64,000 nt of DNA, from contig MNCI01009404.1 of NCBI GenBank assembly GCA_015680685.1, positions 358,951-422,950 of the forward strand, written 5' to 3'. Position numbers and translations under genes: made by a program. Numbering within the stretch: position 1 is the stretch's first letter; each line of letters opens with the position of its first letter. This DNA comes from Gnetum montanum (taxonomy: Eukaryota; Streptophyta; Gnetopsida; Gnetales; Gnetaceae). Positions 13,661 through 26,900 of this stretch are shown piece after piece. The notes beneath the pieces are model-generated. The model was given only the letters and a program-made list of their open reading frames with translations. It did no database searches and had not been told where the DNA came from.

Positions 13661-14894
13661 GACAACATTCACTTTGTAAGTCTACCTGTGTCTCGATGTT
13701 CATCAACATTCAGTTTTGCTCTGCTTATTGACAGCTTTGAGAACTTGAATAAAAAAAAGCTATGAAATGACTGCTTATGCTGACTATGATGAAAGGCCAA
13801 CGATTTGATCTATATTAAATGATTACGCAAAGATTTAGATTTAAATGGATATAAAGTGTAGGTAACAATAAAACTTAATAAAACTCAACATCCTGTTATC
13901 TATTTCATTATTCCATTTTGCATTTACCATGGCATTGCATGAAAATAGTTTCCCTCTTTCATGTGCAAGAAAACCCATTTCCTCTCTTTAAAAATGTTTT
14001 CTAAAATTCTCTCTACTTTTCTATCGTTGACTTTTTATGATCCTCTGTTCAACTCGGGTCAATGCTTTCTTTTTTTAATATAGGAATACTAAAAATGGCT
14101 CTCGAAGGCTTATACACAGTTTAGAATCTAAACTTTTACATTATTTTCTTTCAATCCCTCCAATGTAATTCTCTCAGATTTTATTGCTTCATTCTAGAGC
14201 TGTGCTGTGATCCTCTGTGCTTGTGATCTGTTTTTCTGGTGTCCTTGATGGTTAAATATTTGTACGCTCTCCTCATCCTTTTGGTGCTCCTGCTTTTATC
14301 TTTGAATTTGGGGGACACTGAAATCCTAAAATGCTAATGCAAGCAGATCCAAGCAGGGTTGGAATTTCAGGATTTAATACATCGGATATATTCGTTTCCC
14401 TGAATAACATATATTATCTTACGCTGTATTCAGTATTCAAGGGAATTTTATGTTTTATTTAAAAAATAAACCTTATAATACGGTTTCAACAACGATATAT
14501 GTCCATCTAACAACCATCAAATTCCATGCCTGATCCAAATATTAAGGTGGTTTTCAATGAACATCACTACAAAAATCTACAAGCCTTCTTTGGAAATAAA
14601 CAGTGAATTTGGATCCTTCGTTCTAAATATTAATGTCTGTCCTGTTCCATTAAAATATGTACTATTCTGAAATCATGTTTTTTTAACTCTCAGTTTTATA
14701 TACGTGTAACAAGACAAGCAGTAATCATACCAAACTATTCCGTATCCAATGAAATGAATGCCCCAACCAATTCAAATCTTTAACAGAAACCCAAAATTAC
14801 TTATTAAGGACATATAGCTGCATTTTTAGAACAGAAAAATTAAAAATGATAAAAAATTAAACTTTGTAATGAAATTGTCACATTGATGGATGGC
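13661..14894. other. Downstream flank or 3' UTR of GET4
   Basis: No transposon protein or ORF recognised. If the proposed last exon is right, the part from about 14440 upward is GET4 3' UTR and the rest is intergenic. Confidence 0.3.
14454..14459 (-). promoter_or_regulatory. Candidate poly(A) signal AATAAA for GET4
   Basis: The minus strand reads AATAAA here, about 440 bases past the proposed stop codon. No other feature of the stretch contradicts use as a 3' UTR. AATAAA occurs often by chance in AT-rich DNA, so confidence is low. Confidence 0.25.
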
Positions 14895-14903
14895 CTACGT
14901 CAT
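14895..14903 (-). CDS. GET4: Candidate last coding exon of GET4 (Met-Thr-stop)
   Basis: Reading down from 15494, a pyrimidine-rich stretch ends in ttgtaaag followed directly by ATG ACG TAG. This would end the protein ...SMFK-MT. Plant GET4 proteins end within a few residues of the same point, often with Met after FK. An AATAAA lies about 440 bases further down at 14454-14459 on the minus strand. Other tiny exons are possible, for example an acceptor followed directly by TGA near 14575, so this is a proposal only. Confidence 0.3.
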   Translation of the reverse strand: MT

Positions 14904-17900
14904 CTTTACAAATGAAAATTTTAAAAATGAAGATTAGGGATAAAGCATACTTGTTAGTAGTCTATCCAAGAATTCAACTCTCAATTAAGAAATCATATAA
15001 ATTTTGAGAGTGGTAATCATTTTCTGAAATGATTCCAACGGTTTGAACTGGCTTCCAAAATTTGATATTGTATCATATTTTGAAGTGTTCACCATTAAAT
15101 AATGCTTGAAGGTAGCTATTAAAAGTTCTGGTGTGATCGGGTTACTGGGCATCTGATACCAGACTCTTTCAATACAGATAACGTTTATAATGGGAAAAAA
15201 CTAGTATTCTTTTAGTTGCGCAGTTACAAGAACTTGTTACAATCAAATATGTTTCAAAAGTAGCGGGCAACTCCCGCAGAAAAAAAGACCATCCAATGGA
15301 AGCAAGGCTCGGACTCTACGTCATTCAAATTCCTTACATCTGTATTAACACATTGTAGATAAAACCAAAGCTCACATCTTATATGAACTCAAAACTGAAT
15401 GGTGAAAATTATATACTTTACTGAAAGTTAACTTTTTAGGTAACAATTAGATACCATTTGATTGTTGAAGAAATGGTGCCTTTCTATACTCACCTTAAAC
15501 ATGCTTCCAAAAAGAGACTGTAATCCACTAGCCCTCTGCATCTTGTAGAATTTTTCAGCAATCTCATCTAGCAACTACAAAAGTTTCAGAATGCTGTATC
15601 AAACTCACAAGAAATAATAAAACTTTACAGAATGAAAGAACAAGTAAAAAATCTCAAGGTATCCCATCAACATAAAATATTTGTGCATGGTTCATAACGC
15701 AAAGTTACCTCATTAAATGATGGTTCCCGCTCAATACTTGTCTTGTAATTCTGACGCAGCATCTGAAACAGTGGTAAAGCATCCCTTTCCAGTCTATTTA
15801 CAATAAAGGAAATGTATAGTTAAACAGAAAGGTCCATAATGACCAACACCGCAGATAGAAAGCTCATATAAATGAATAGAAAACAGACACACATATATAC
15901 AACAAAATAAAGAATAAACAACATTGGTTCATATACCTTGCAGAATCCATGGAGCATTTGACATTTTCAATTAGTGTGCTGTGTAATTATCCATTTAAAA
16001 CTGGTAACTCCTTGGGATGTTTGAGTTTGCTGATTGGGCTTGCTTGTTACCATGTTTTTCTTGTTTTACTTTTTACGAACTGTTGTTGGAAATAATGGAT
16101 GTAAAATTGTGCATTTTCTGGCTAGTTATACCATGCATGATTACTTATACTGATGATAGTCACTTATGAATTTTTATTATTATTTTTTAGTTGTGGTAAA
16201 ACCACTTTTTTGTGGAGAAAACTTCTACTGGGACCTAGACATGGACTCACGAGGTAGGTCAAGGGTATGCTGTCTCTGCATTCCTAGTCTAGCCTAGGCT
16301 GCTTAAACCTATAGGTTGGAAACCTAGGAGCAAAGGCTAGGCTAGGCTAGGCTGTCGATTCCAGTAGACCAGTGTATAAAATATAAGAATGATTTACTAC
16401 GGTGTTAACTGTGGCATCAGGACCTTTAGTAGTGAACATGGTTAAAAGAAAGTAAAGAACCGAAGCCCAAGGCAGTCTTCGAATGATTGTATGATGTGAT
16501 TGTTATTTCAAGAGATGGAATGTTCTAGCATTTAATGTACCAAAAATCAGTAAATAAATGTAACTATAAGTATATTAATTAGATTTTATTTACAGCTGTC
16601 CACAACTATACAACATATATATCAAAACATGACAGTTAAAACCGCGGACATTACATGCATACGGTTACCCATGGTTGATCACAGTAAGGCTCATATATAA
16701 ACCAATGTTGATGTTTGATATTTCCTAACACTGTTCGTCAAACAAAATATGGACTCATTGCTTCAACTACAATCCTTGAACAAACTTCTAAAGATTCTTG
16801 TAACCAAGTGGTTTAGTGAAAATGTCAGCTAATTGCTCAACAATATTAATATTCAGAGAATGCATTCTTGATATAGTGGACTGTAATCTAAATGTGATTT
16901 GTTCTATTTCGGGGTCCTTTGATCTTGATATAGCACAGCTGAATTTTTTAATCAACTTTATAACACTTTGATTATCACATTACATGGTTATAGGATTAGG
17001 AATATCTTCTTTTAATGCAACAAACAATTGATTTAGCCACTTCAATTTTGTCACTAAAGGAACTGCAACTCTATATTCTGACTCCATGGTAGATAGCAAA
17101 ACCACCTTTTGTTTTGTAGACCACCATTAAATCTCATTTCCTTTGTGTTTAATGAAGAATCCAGTTGTTGGACATTTCGTTGTGATGTCTCCACCACAGT
17201 CAACATCTGTATAACCCTCCAAATGAATTTTGGAAAAACAATCATAAATCAAACGATAATCCTGGCTGCTCTCAATGTCCTTCAGGATTTTGCACAGCCA
17301 TTGTCATTTGACTTCTAGTACGACTCTAGTTAAATCATGGCAAGAGGTTCACTACATATACAATGTTTGATCTTGTATTAGTCAAGTAAATTAATTTCTT
17401 GATCAACCACCAAAACACCTTTGGGTTCTTCAATAGATTCAGAATCATCCTTAGACACCTATGAGAATACAAAGGGACTAATCGTGGTTTACAATCCAAC
17501 ATACCATATTTGTCAAAAGTTCAACCATGTATTTTTTCTGAGTAATTTATATATATGGTTGGATGACTAATCAATTTTGTTAGAAAGTCAGAATAAAGCT
17601 AGATCAACTCTAGAAGGGAACTGTTGCCACAATGGATGTCATGCAAACATTTGAACCAGACAACACCCACTCTTTCAAGGTAATGAGAAGCTTTGGGAGA
17701 TGGTCCAAGCCGTCAACTGGCAAGACCTTCTGGCTTAGCTCAAGGGCAAACCTAATCTTCAAAGCACACAATTCTTCAAATAATGGAGAGACTATAAAAC
17801 CACTTTCAGAGGAGTTCAGATTCACCTCTCCAAGGAAGCTATCACTGACTACTTAGGCCTTCCTCTTTGAGGAGAAATCATCCTTCCTGCTGTAACAAAC

Positions 17901-20900
17901 CACTTCTCCTTGAGTTTTTGCATTAACGATTATGAGAGTCTTTTTGTGTGTTTGTATGCATCTTTTGTTGACAACTTGTGTGTGCTTTGTTTGGACTGTG
18001 GTGGAAATGGCTAATTGGAATAGTAATAAATTTGTTGACAGGATTTTTATATGTATTATGATTAATGGTTTAAATACTTTATGCATAAGAAATATGATTT
18101 AAAATACATGTTGGGAATGTTTAAAATAATAATAATAATTAATATATGGGAAAACAAAATATTTTCTATTCTATTTCAACAAAGATGCTGAGAAACAAAA
18201 GAAAAATAGAGGACAATACTCTAAGGTGTGCCTCAAGAGCTAAAATAGGTATGTTGAGATGCAAAAGAATGCTCATATTGAGGAACTTGACCTATGAATC
18301 AAGTTGGAGGAACCTGACCCATGAATCAGGGATATTGTGTGCAAATACCGTAGCTTTATATTTTATTTTATTTTTAATATTTTATCTAAATGTGATGCAT
18401 TGCTTTTTTTTAGTTTAAAACAGTAGAGTATAAATACCCTCTCCATGGTTGTAGAAAGGTCACATGATGACCTTTCAAGGCTCGTAGGATAGAAAGGTCA
18501 CATGATGACCTTTCAAGGCTCGTAGGATGATGGGAAAATTCACATCGCTGATGACCTGAAAAAGAAAGTGTCTTATTTGATTATGTATCCTGAACTGCCC
18601 TTATCATGAATGTATTTTGAAAACTCATTCCTTGCATCTTGTGACAATTCTGAATGATGAAGAGAGAGATATTATGCTGGAATGTTTTGTAGTTATCAAG
18701 AGGAATTGAACCTAAGGTTTAGCAAAATCTAAATTCTGAAATGTCAAAAATTGTTGATTTAGGAATTGAATCTACAACCTATGAATATACATATTTTGTT
18801 GATTTTTTTTATAGTGATCATGAAGAGAATTGAACTCATGACTCATTGCTGAGAAAAAAAAGGAGAGAGAACTTTAAAAAGAAAAGAATACAAACAGTCC
18901 CCAAGAAGTCAGTTACAAGAAACCATCCATGATCCCTTATTCCACCTACAAATAGGGAGAGGAGGAAAGGAAAAAAAAGACAAGGCAAAAAGTAGCTAAG
19001 CAAGACAAAAAAAAAGAGATACTGCAGCAAGGAGTGTGGTTGGGAAGGGAGAGAAGACTATGGTTGCTACAAAAGATAGCAAGGAGAAAGAAAACAAGTG
19101 TGGCATAGCAATCCAATATTCTAATAGTTTCTCCTAGTAAGCAAAATATCTAAGCAAGGAGGTAAAATGAGCCATCTTTGTTATGTTTGATAATGGCCAG
19201 CAAGGGCTGATTTTCTCAACCTTCTCTCTTTTTGCTTATCTAACCACCTTCACAATGCTTGTATGAAAATATCAAGATTGTTGTTGTAAGCTTAGATTTT
19301 TGAAAACCTTTATTACCTTTTTTTTGGATCTCTACGCCCATCCTATGCACTCTCACACCTAAATGACTTGGATGAGAGTTGTTTTTGTAACAATTCAGAA
19401 ACACCCATAATGATTTGGGGCATTTTTGGAAAAATGATATGAGGATTGGTTCTGCCGGCAAAAAGTGAGAGTATCCTTGGGCCCATGGATAATTGTGAAT
19501 GTTTTAAAATTGTTGAATTCTTGGGTTTTGGCTGNATGATTAATGGTAAAATGGTTACAAGAGTTAAATTCAAATGATATTGTTTTGTGTGTTGCAGGAA
19601 ATTATAAAATATTATTATGTGATTGAACAAATCTGAGATTCTTAAGTTATCTGCTTCTGTGGCCATTTCTTTGGTTTACAAATGTATAAATGATCCTAAG
19701 TAGATATTCTTTTTAGGTTGAATAAAAAAAGTTTGATTATTTTTTAATCTAAGGAATCTTGCACAAATATTTTACTATGGCTATTTCTTTTTAAAATTAT
19801 CTCTTAATTCTTAAATTAATTTTGATTGACCTGTTTTAGAGCTAGATCTAAGTACTATTTATTTCATTTTGATTTTATCGGTTAATGTTAGTTTGATTGT
19901 TGTAGAAAGAAAGCCACTTGGGCATTTTCTTCTTTCAACTAGCTTTCATTCTAGGGGGCTTCAGGTGTTAGCTCTTGCTCCCTATGAATGGATATTACAC
20001 CTAACTCCAAAAGGATGCAAGATGCTTCAGCTTTCTTTGATAGAATTGTGCTTACAACATCAAGCAACCAAATCCCTTAGCCATGCCTACCTCCCATGTT
20101 GTTGAACTGGTGCACTGGTACTTTGTCCATTCCGGCAATGCTTCTAGGCTTCTAGGCATTCACTTCTGCTTCTTGTGATGTCTTCAACTGAGGAGATGAG
20201 TCAATTTGCCAAAATTCTTCCTTGTCGTCTTACAATGGAAATGGCCCGATAAGCACTTGAGCCTTATCTTGACCCTCTAGGAGGCCAACAAGGCCCCCTG
20301 CATCTAAGAGCCCCCTAACCCTGTTGTGCTGGAGAGATTCATTAGATTTTATAGTGGCCAATCCCACAGCACAGATGTGCCATCATCCTCGGTCACACTT
20401 TCTTCCAAACGAGGCTGGGATATCTACTAATATCAGGTCTTCAACCACTGCTGAACGTGACCCTTGTCCTGATTTAAAGAGTGAAGCACCCCACTTGGTT
20501 GACCACATTCAGTGACAGTTGGAGGCCGACATGCAGTTGCTGCTGGAGCAGCAGCTTAGGGAAAGGGAGGAAGCCCTTCAAACCAAATTGAAGGCCAAAT
20601 TTGAAGATAACCTTCAATAAGCTATGAAGGACATGGAGCTCTGCCTAACGTGGGAAGCACAGTGACTAAGAAGCGTCAAACATGACGAGATACAATGCCA
20701 ACAATAGCTACAAGAGGCTGCTCTTATGAGCCAACTAGAGGAAGAGCTACGCTAATAGATCCAGGACGACCTATGCAGGGAGGCTAAGAATGCCAAGCAG
20801 AGGGAACTTGAAGACTTAGAAAGATTGGAATGGGAAAAGCAGAAGCAATGCAAGATGCAAAAGTAATCGATAGAAAACCACACCTCCAATGCCAAACATT

Positions 20901-23900
20901 GGTTCAGGGCTTGGAAGTACCCTTATGTTGTCCTGGGCATCAATGCCAAAACACCTTGGTAGGACTGGTCAAAATATGTTAGGTGTTTGTCTTTTATGCA
21001 TCCGAATAAAGCTAGGCACTTGGTGAGGGTTGAGCGTGCCAGGAGAGAGAAAAAATACAAAACAATTCAGGAGGCAATGAGGTTCCTCTCACCAAATTAT
21101 CAGGAGATTGTGAATAGAGCTCACTGGCAGGAAATGCCACATTGTGACTGTAGATCTCTATCTTTGCCATAATGATGAGTCAGTTCTGTTGTTTCATCAA
21201 AGGGAAATGTGTTAGGTTTTGTTAGGTTTTGGGGTTTTGGTGAGGACCATGGACATGAAGCCAATTATAGTGTTGGTCCTGGTATTCCTTGTGTATGTCT
21301 TTTCTGCTTCTTCTGTTCCCCTGTTATGGCGATTTCAGGGATACGGGGGAGCTCCATCCCCCTATTTTGATGTCCGTCATTTCTGGGGGGAAGTTTTCGC
21401 TAGCCCGCTATGTAAATTTAGCATTATAATAGAGCCCAAACTTTTTCTTGAAAAAAAAAACAAAAAACAACTCCTACGTAGTACTCCCCAATGATTCTAA
21501 AACAACAATGACAATGTGCATAAATAACCAAATATGGTGTTATCATGATAAAACAGATCAGGAAATGCTACTCATTGAGCACATCATATATAGGTGTTCA
21601 TAATCACAATACTTTAACTGAAGATGAATATGCTTCCCTATATTTGCTAATATCAAAACTTGTAGCAGTTCTAGCAATGAACCTATAAATCAGGGTGTGT
21701 GTCTTACGTAAGGAGGAGATATGATATGAACTGTAATAAAGGAGTATCTGGCAGGTCAATTTGCTTTTCCCTTGAGAGTTTTTCTAACTCATCCTTCAGA
21801 ATATTAGCATCTCTTAGGTTTCCACTAGACAAATACCTGCAATTAACAAATATCAATACTGTTCAGTAGAGCTTTGCTGTCACATGAAATTGGAAATAAC
21901 AGTCAAAGAACCCATTCAAAGAGTGTAACAAGGACTCCTATTTTTAACCTCTGCAGCATCTTATTTCTGGCAGACTCATAATTGGTATAAAAAAGCTTGA
22001 ATAACTCTAGATAATATCTGAAAGTCCATGCCTCCAAATACCAAAGATAAAAATGAGCTCAATACCAAAAAAAAAAAAAAAAAAAATCTCAGCACATCTA
22101 ATATAGATTCTTACATGAAGACGCCCCTTGCAATTGCTAAATCAGCTTCCCCTGGATAGCACTGTATCACAAATTTCAAAAAGCTATAAATCAGACCCTA
22201 TAACTAGATGCATACTTAAGACATCATTTTAGACATCATTCATCTATAAGTAGAAGTGTACAAAAAAAAATGACCAAAAATTTTAAAAGCTGAAAGCTAA
22301 TTAGTTATTATTAAAAAAAATGTTTGTAACCAAACTTCCAGCAAGTTTCACAATGAAACCACAGGTCATGAAGAACTAAGAGGATTTTATTGTGGAAAAG
22401 AGCCACAGATTGAGAACTCATCCAAAACATCCAGGGAAACTAAAATTTGGCTTCACACATTCAACAAACTGCCACTTCAACCTTTGAAAAGATAACTACA
22501 GCCCTCCACAGTGTATCACTCATAAAACATCATCATTATACACTTACAGATTTATAAATGTCATCCTTCTGATTAATATCTTTTTCTCAAATTGCCCAGT
22601 TCATCCTAGATAGATAGCATGGTATGTATTTTCAGCTGATCGTGTTTTCTGTTCAAAGATTCGTGCATATTATACCAACCATATGGTATATGAGATTGCT
22701 GAAAGTAGAAATGCCAGATCTACAAATGCAGGGATGAATCAAGTGATTCTAAAAACTTTCAGATAATGCATGAATTCTTTCTTGCACAGTTACGTGGAAA
22801 CTGGAAACTTGTCTAAATTCATTTCAGATTGCATTTGCAAAATGCATCAAGACATGCTGTAGTCTCCACCTTATAATCCGTGCAGAGAGCACAGCCATTG
22901 GACTTTGTGTATGCCATAATTGAACACATAATGAATAGCTGGTATCCTACTGTATTGAGCCTTGTACAAGAAGAAGTTTCACATGCCATTCATAGGTTTT
23001 AAAGGTGATTATTTCTGCTTTTGAAATGGATTAATTTTGCATTTCTAAAAACAGTTTAACACTCGTTATCCCATACCAGCCTTCTTAAAAGTTTTCCTAC
23101 TAAACATGTCAGATCAGGTTGTTATAAGTAAGCAAGTTTAATTAAAAACATGAAGCAAAGACTATGCCTATTGCAAAGATGGATTTTCTAAAGGAAGGAA
23201 GAGCCATATTCAGTTGCTCATCTCGGTTATTGTAAATTTAAAATAGACTTGATCTCAATTTAACAACAACAAACAGAAACATAAGCTTTTACAAGGCCCT
23301 TCACCAATGTTATAAATAAAGCAATGTTTGTGCTTGTTATGGCCAGTTCGACAATGTAAAATATTGGATGAACAAAAAGTTTAGTATCAATGATTTTTAC
23401 TAGATAAATTATAGAAAATGTGGAAAATAGATAAAAGGCCAAAAATAAATTAGAAACCTCATAACATATAAAGTATAAAGTGACTTAAAACAAGAAAAAA
23501 AGTGGGGCCATAAGAAAAGTCAATGTAAAAGTGACATGCTTATGATGACATTGATTTTTTGTAATGCTAATTGTCCACTTCATATTAATGACTACAATAG
23601 GGACAAAGGACTCATTTAATAGTGGCCATGTGACTCTCTTGAGGGTTGTCACTCTCACATGTCCACTACCTCATGAGAGCTTGCTTGACCAAGTCAAGTA
23701 CCAATGATGTTATGAATTAAAAAAAAAAATTTGAAGAATAGGTTGTCTAGTCTTTGCCCATTGTGTAAACTCTTGTGCACAAGTGTTTGCCCAAGCCTTA
23801 CGGTATCCTCCATCATATAAATAGAGGAAGGTTTGCTCTCATTTTCACCTTTGCCAATAAAGGGGAGACTATGCTAGTTTGAGGGGTGAGCAATTGTGAA

Positions 23901-26900
23901 GACGAGTGGTTGTTCTTTACTTATTCTCATCCATTTATTGGACTACCTTGAGTGGTTGTGTGGGCTCTTGGGAGGTTAGTTTTGCTGCTGTTGTTGGAGG
24001 CTTTTCTGACTGATTTCTGGGGACTGTTTTGGCTGATCCAAGGGACTGTTATCTCTGATTTTTGTAAAAATTTCGGCAACACCTTGGACTTGCAGTTTGA
24101 AGCTAATTTCTTGAGGCTAGTGGCTGGACAACAACCCAAGCTTGAGGTGTCTTATCCCTCCCCAAATTGGCCAAATTCAAACTTAAGAGGTGTGTATTCT
24201 AAACTTTTATTGTACAGAAAATTTTAGTAGGTGTTTCAAGTTGTATTGGCTTGGACAAGTGAGGATTATTTTATGACAGTATGTGGGCTTGTCTTGTGAG
24301 TTTGTGAGTCATGCATGTGGTCTTTTAGAAGTCTTGAATCTGATTTTTGACATGCATGTTTTGGGCTTATGAGTTAGCATTTTCTTTCTATCATGTGCAC
24401 TTAGTATGTCATGCATTTGTGATCATTCTTTTTCAAGAAAATTTTTGGTGTCTTTTGTTAAGTGCACATCTTTGGTTTTATTGAGCATTTTTGGGTCAGT
24501 TTTGAGGGGTTTTCAAGAGAGTTGTCATGTCCCAGTTCATTGTTAAATGGTCCTTTGTTCAAGCCTATGTTTCTCTCAATGTGAAAACATGAGGCTAAAA
24601 ATTTTAAGAATGAAGATTTCAAAGTTTTAAACCATACTAATCCATTATGGTGTTCAAGCTTGGTACATATCAGATTTTATTGTTTCCTTTTCTTTCCATT
24701 TAGCATGGAATTTTGCTATTTGTCTGCTCCAAAAATCAGATTTCTAAATGTTTTTAAATGATGGCCATTGTAGTAAAGAGACTGTTACCCTTTTTTTGGT
24801 TAGTCTATTATTTACTGTTTTCTAATTTCATAGAGAACGGTAACAATAATAATGATAATAATGACATATAGAATCTGCTCTCTGTTTCTCTCTTTTCTTT
24901 GGAAAAGATATTATAGACTGCCCATTCACTGTTTTAGACTGAGAATAAAAAGAACAGTTACTGTTATTATTTCCTTTTAATGGCTAGTAATCTATTTTCC
25001 AAGATTTCTCTCCCAATTACAGATATTGCCGAGCCTGAAAATTACCTTAGACTGAGAAAAAAAATTTTGAATTCCCAACTCTCATGAGCTGTGTTGACAA
25101 TTGTAATTTCAGATTTATTTGAGTACCGCTTCTCCTCTAAACTCAGATTTAATTACTAAGAGTTCAGGCCCTAATTTCAAGCTTTGTTTACCAAATTTAG
25201 GATGCCTAAGGTTGGAGAAAGAAATTGGCTAATTTTCCCATGAAAATACAAACCCTAGTGTTGTAACTCTTTCTATTATATAATGTAAGCTCGCCCTTGT
25301 ATGGCATTTAAAACATCCGTGAGATGTACAGTTACTTTCTTTCAATTGTATGATGAAGATATTGGATCTTGGAAGCCTGGAAGTCTCTTTGGAGTAAGTC
25401 CTTTATTACATAATAAATGTTTTGTATGTCCTTTATTACATAATGAATGTTTTATACATTTTTTCATAGTTATTCTTGCTTCAATATGTTAACCCCATTT
25501 ATTTATCAACAATTATATTCTTTTATCCGTGCAAAGAAAAGAAAGAGAATATATGTGTGATCATATATGTTTATTTTCTTTCCGTAAAATTAACCCACAT
25601 GAATTATGATTAGAAGCCCTTTGAGCCAGCCCTAGGATAAACAGTTCACTTCAACCTACAGCTAGTAATTAGGTGGATGATGCATTTGATTAGTATGCAT
25701 TGTGTGAAGCATGCAATATTTTTAGAGATCATGAACTAATCATTTTAATAATAATATATTCATCTTCATGCCTTGAATGGATGGTTTGCATTGTTTATTT
25801 ATTTTGCATCCACCCTACCTTGAAAGTGACCATGAATACCACTATCCAACCCTACATGTACATATGCTTAGTTCAGCTTAATATCCTAAGCCATTGGAGC
25901 CAGTGAGGTTGAGTTGCACAACACCCAAAGGTTTTCAATGATGCAAGCGCCATTTGTAAGTGTGTATCCACCTAACATACAATCCCCAATCACCTATCTT
26001 GGGGATATATTGAGGTGTAGTCCAAAAATGATGGTGAGCCAAACCTTGTTTGTGTAGTTAGAACCTGAAGGCAACCCGAGTCACAATTGAATGGTGACCA
26101 AATTCTTCAAATTGGATGGCCTTCAATAAGGGAAAGAAACACCACATTGCATGGACAAAGTTGTTGAAACCTCTATATTTTTTATTCCCAACCATTGTTT
26201 GAATCCTATTATACATTAAATGATCTTGTATAGCAAAAACATAGTGGAGGACTAGGAGTACATCCAACCACATCTATTGGTACTGTTTGTAAAGTGAAAT
26301 TTGAAACAAGTGGGTCACACAAATGTTTGGTGTTTTCTAGCTTCACAAGCGATGGAAAGTGTTAGCCTTCACTCTGTTCGATACTAGTTTTTAAGGTATC
26401 ATAGTGCTATTAAAGATAGATGATATGTGTAAGGGCGCTATGCCTTGGGACTTTGTGCATCAGAGGGAGGCGACACCTGGGATCAAGGTTTGGGGGAGGT
26501 CTTTTGCTGAGTTGGTCAATGCTGCTTGACAGGGGTTGGCTCAGCTTGCTAACGGGTGTTGTTCTTGTGTCTTGTGCTAGGCAGCTTGTACATACTTTTC
26601 TCTACTTTGAATAAATCCTGATCATTTCTCAAAAAGGAAAAGATAGATGATTTGTAATAGATGCATCAATCCTTAAGATTATGAGAAGTGGCAAGGACTC
26701 GTCCATTAACAAGTTATTAAATCTAATGAGGGAAGGAGGCACGTACACCCTGTAGTCAACCCATCATTATATGAGTCACACCCTTATTAGTTGCTAATGT
26801 AAGTATAACACCGTGTCTTAAAGAGGAATGGAAAAAAAATTGTACTGATCTTTAGAGGATGGTTATTAGGGGTCTTACAGTATCCTTGGGCATATGTCTA

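Larger units (their letters stand above)
17894..20002. mobile_element. 2.1 kb of unidentified DNA inserted in LINE tail copy 1
   Basis: It separates two parts of one LINE tail, so it probably arrived by insertion. It starts TGTAACAAACC, carries TATAAATA-like gtataaatacc near 18429, two tandem repeats (18280-18331, 18452-18527), three box-B-like aattgaaYct motifs (18700-18830), a shared repeat start near 19463 and one N at 19535. No coding domain was recognised. It may be an LTR or several stacked insertions. Confidence 0.35.
25238..26876 (-). mobile_element. Solo LTR of family F1 (minus orientation), with LINE insert
   Basis: Aligns end to end, in reverse, with 40139-41544. Read on the minus strand it starts TGTAAGACCCCTAATAACC, a typical plant LTR start, and ends near AGGGTTTGTA. 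Without the 214-base LINE insert and its duplicated target it is about 1.4 kb, equal to the other copy. A 30-bp segment is duplicated at 25398-25457 in this copy only. No internal element sequence lies beside it, hence solo LTR. Confidence 0.65.

Noticed and set aside
18836-19030. Minus-strand ORF that looks like membrane segments (Phe/Leu-rich)
   Set aside because: It is the reverse of an A/G-rich stretch; low-complexity composition explains it.
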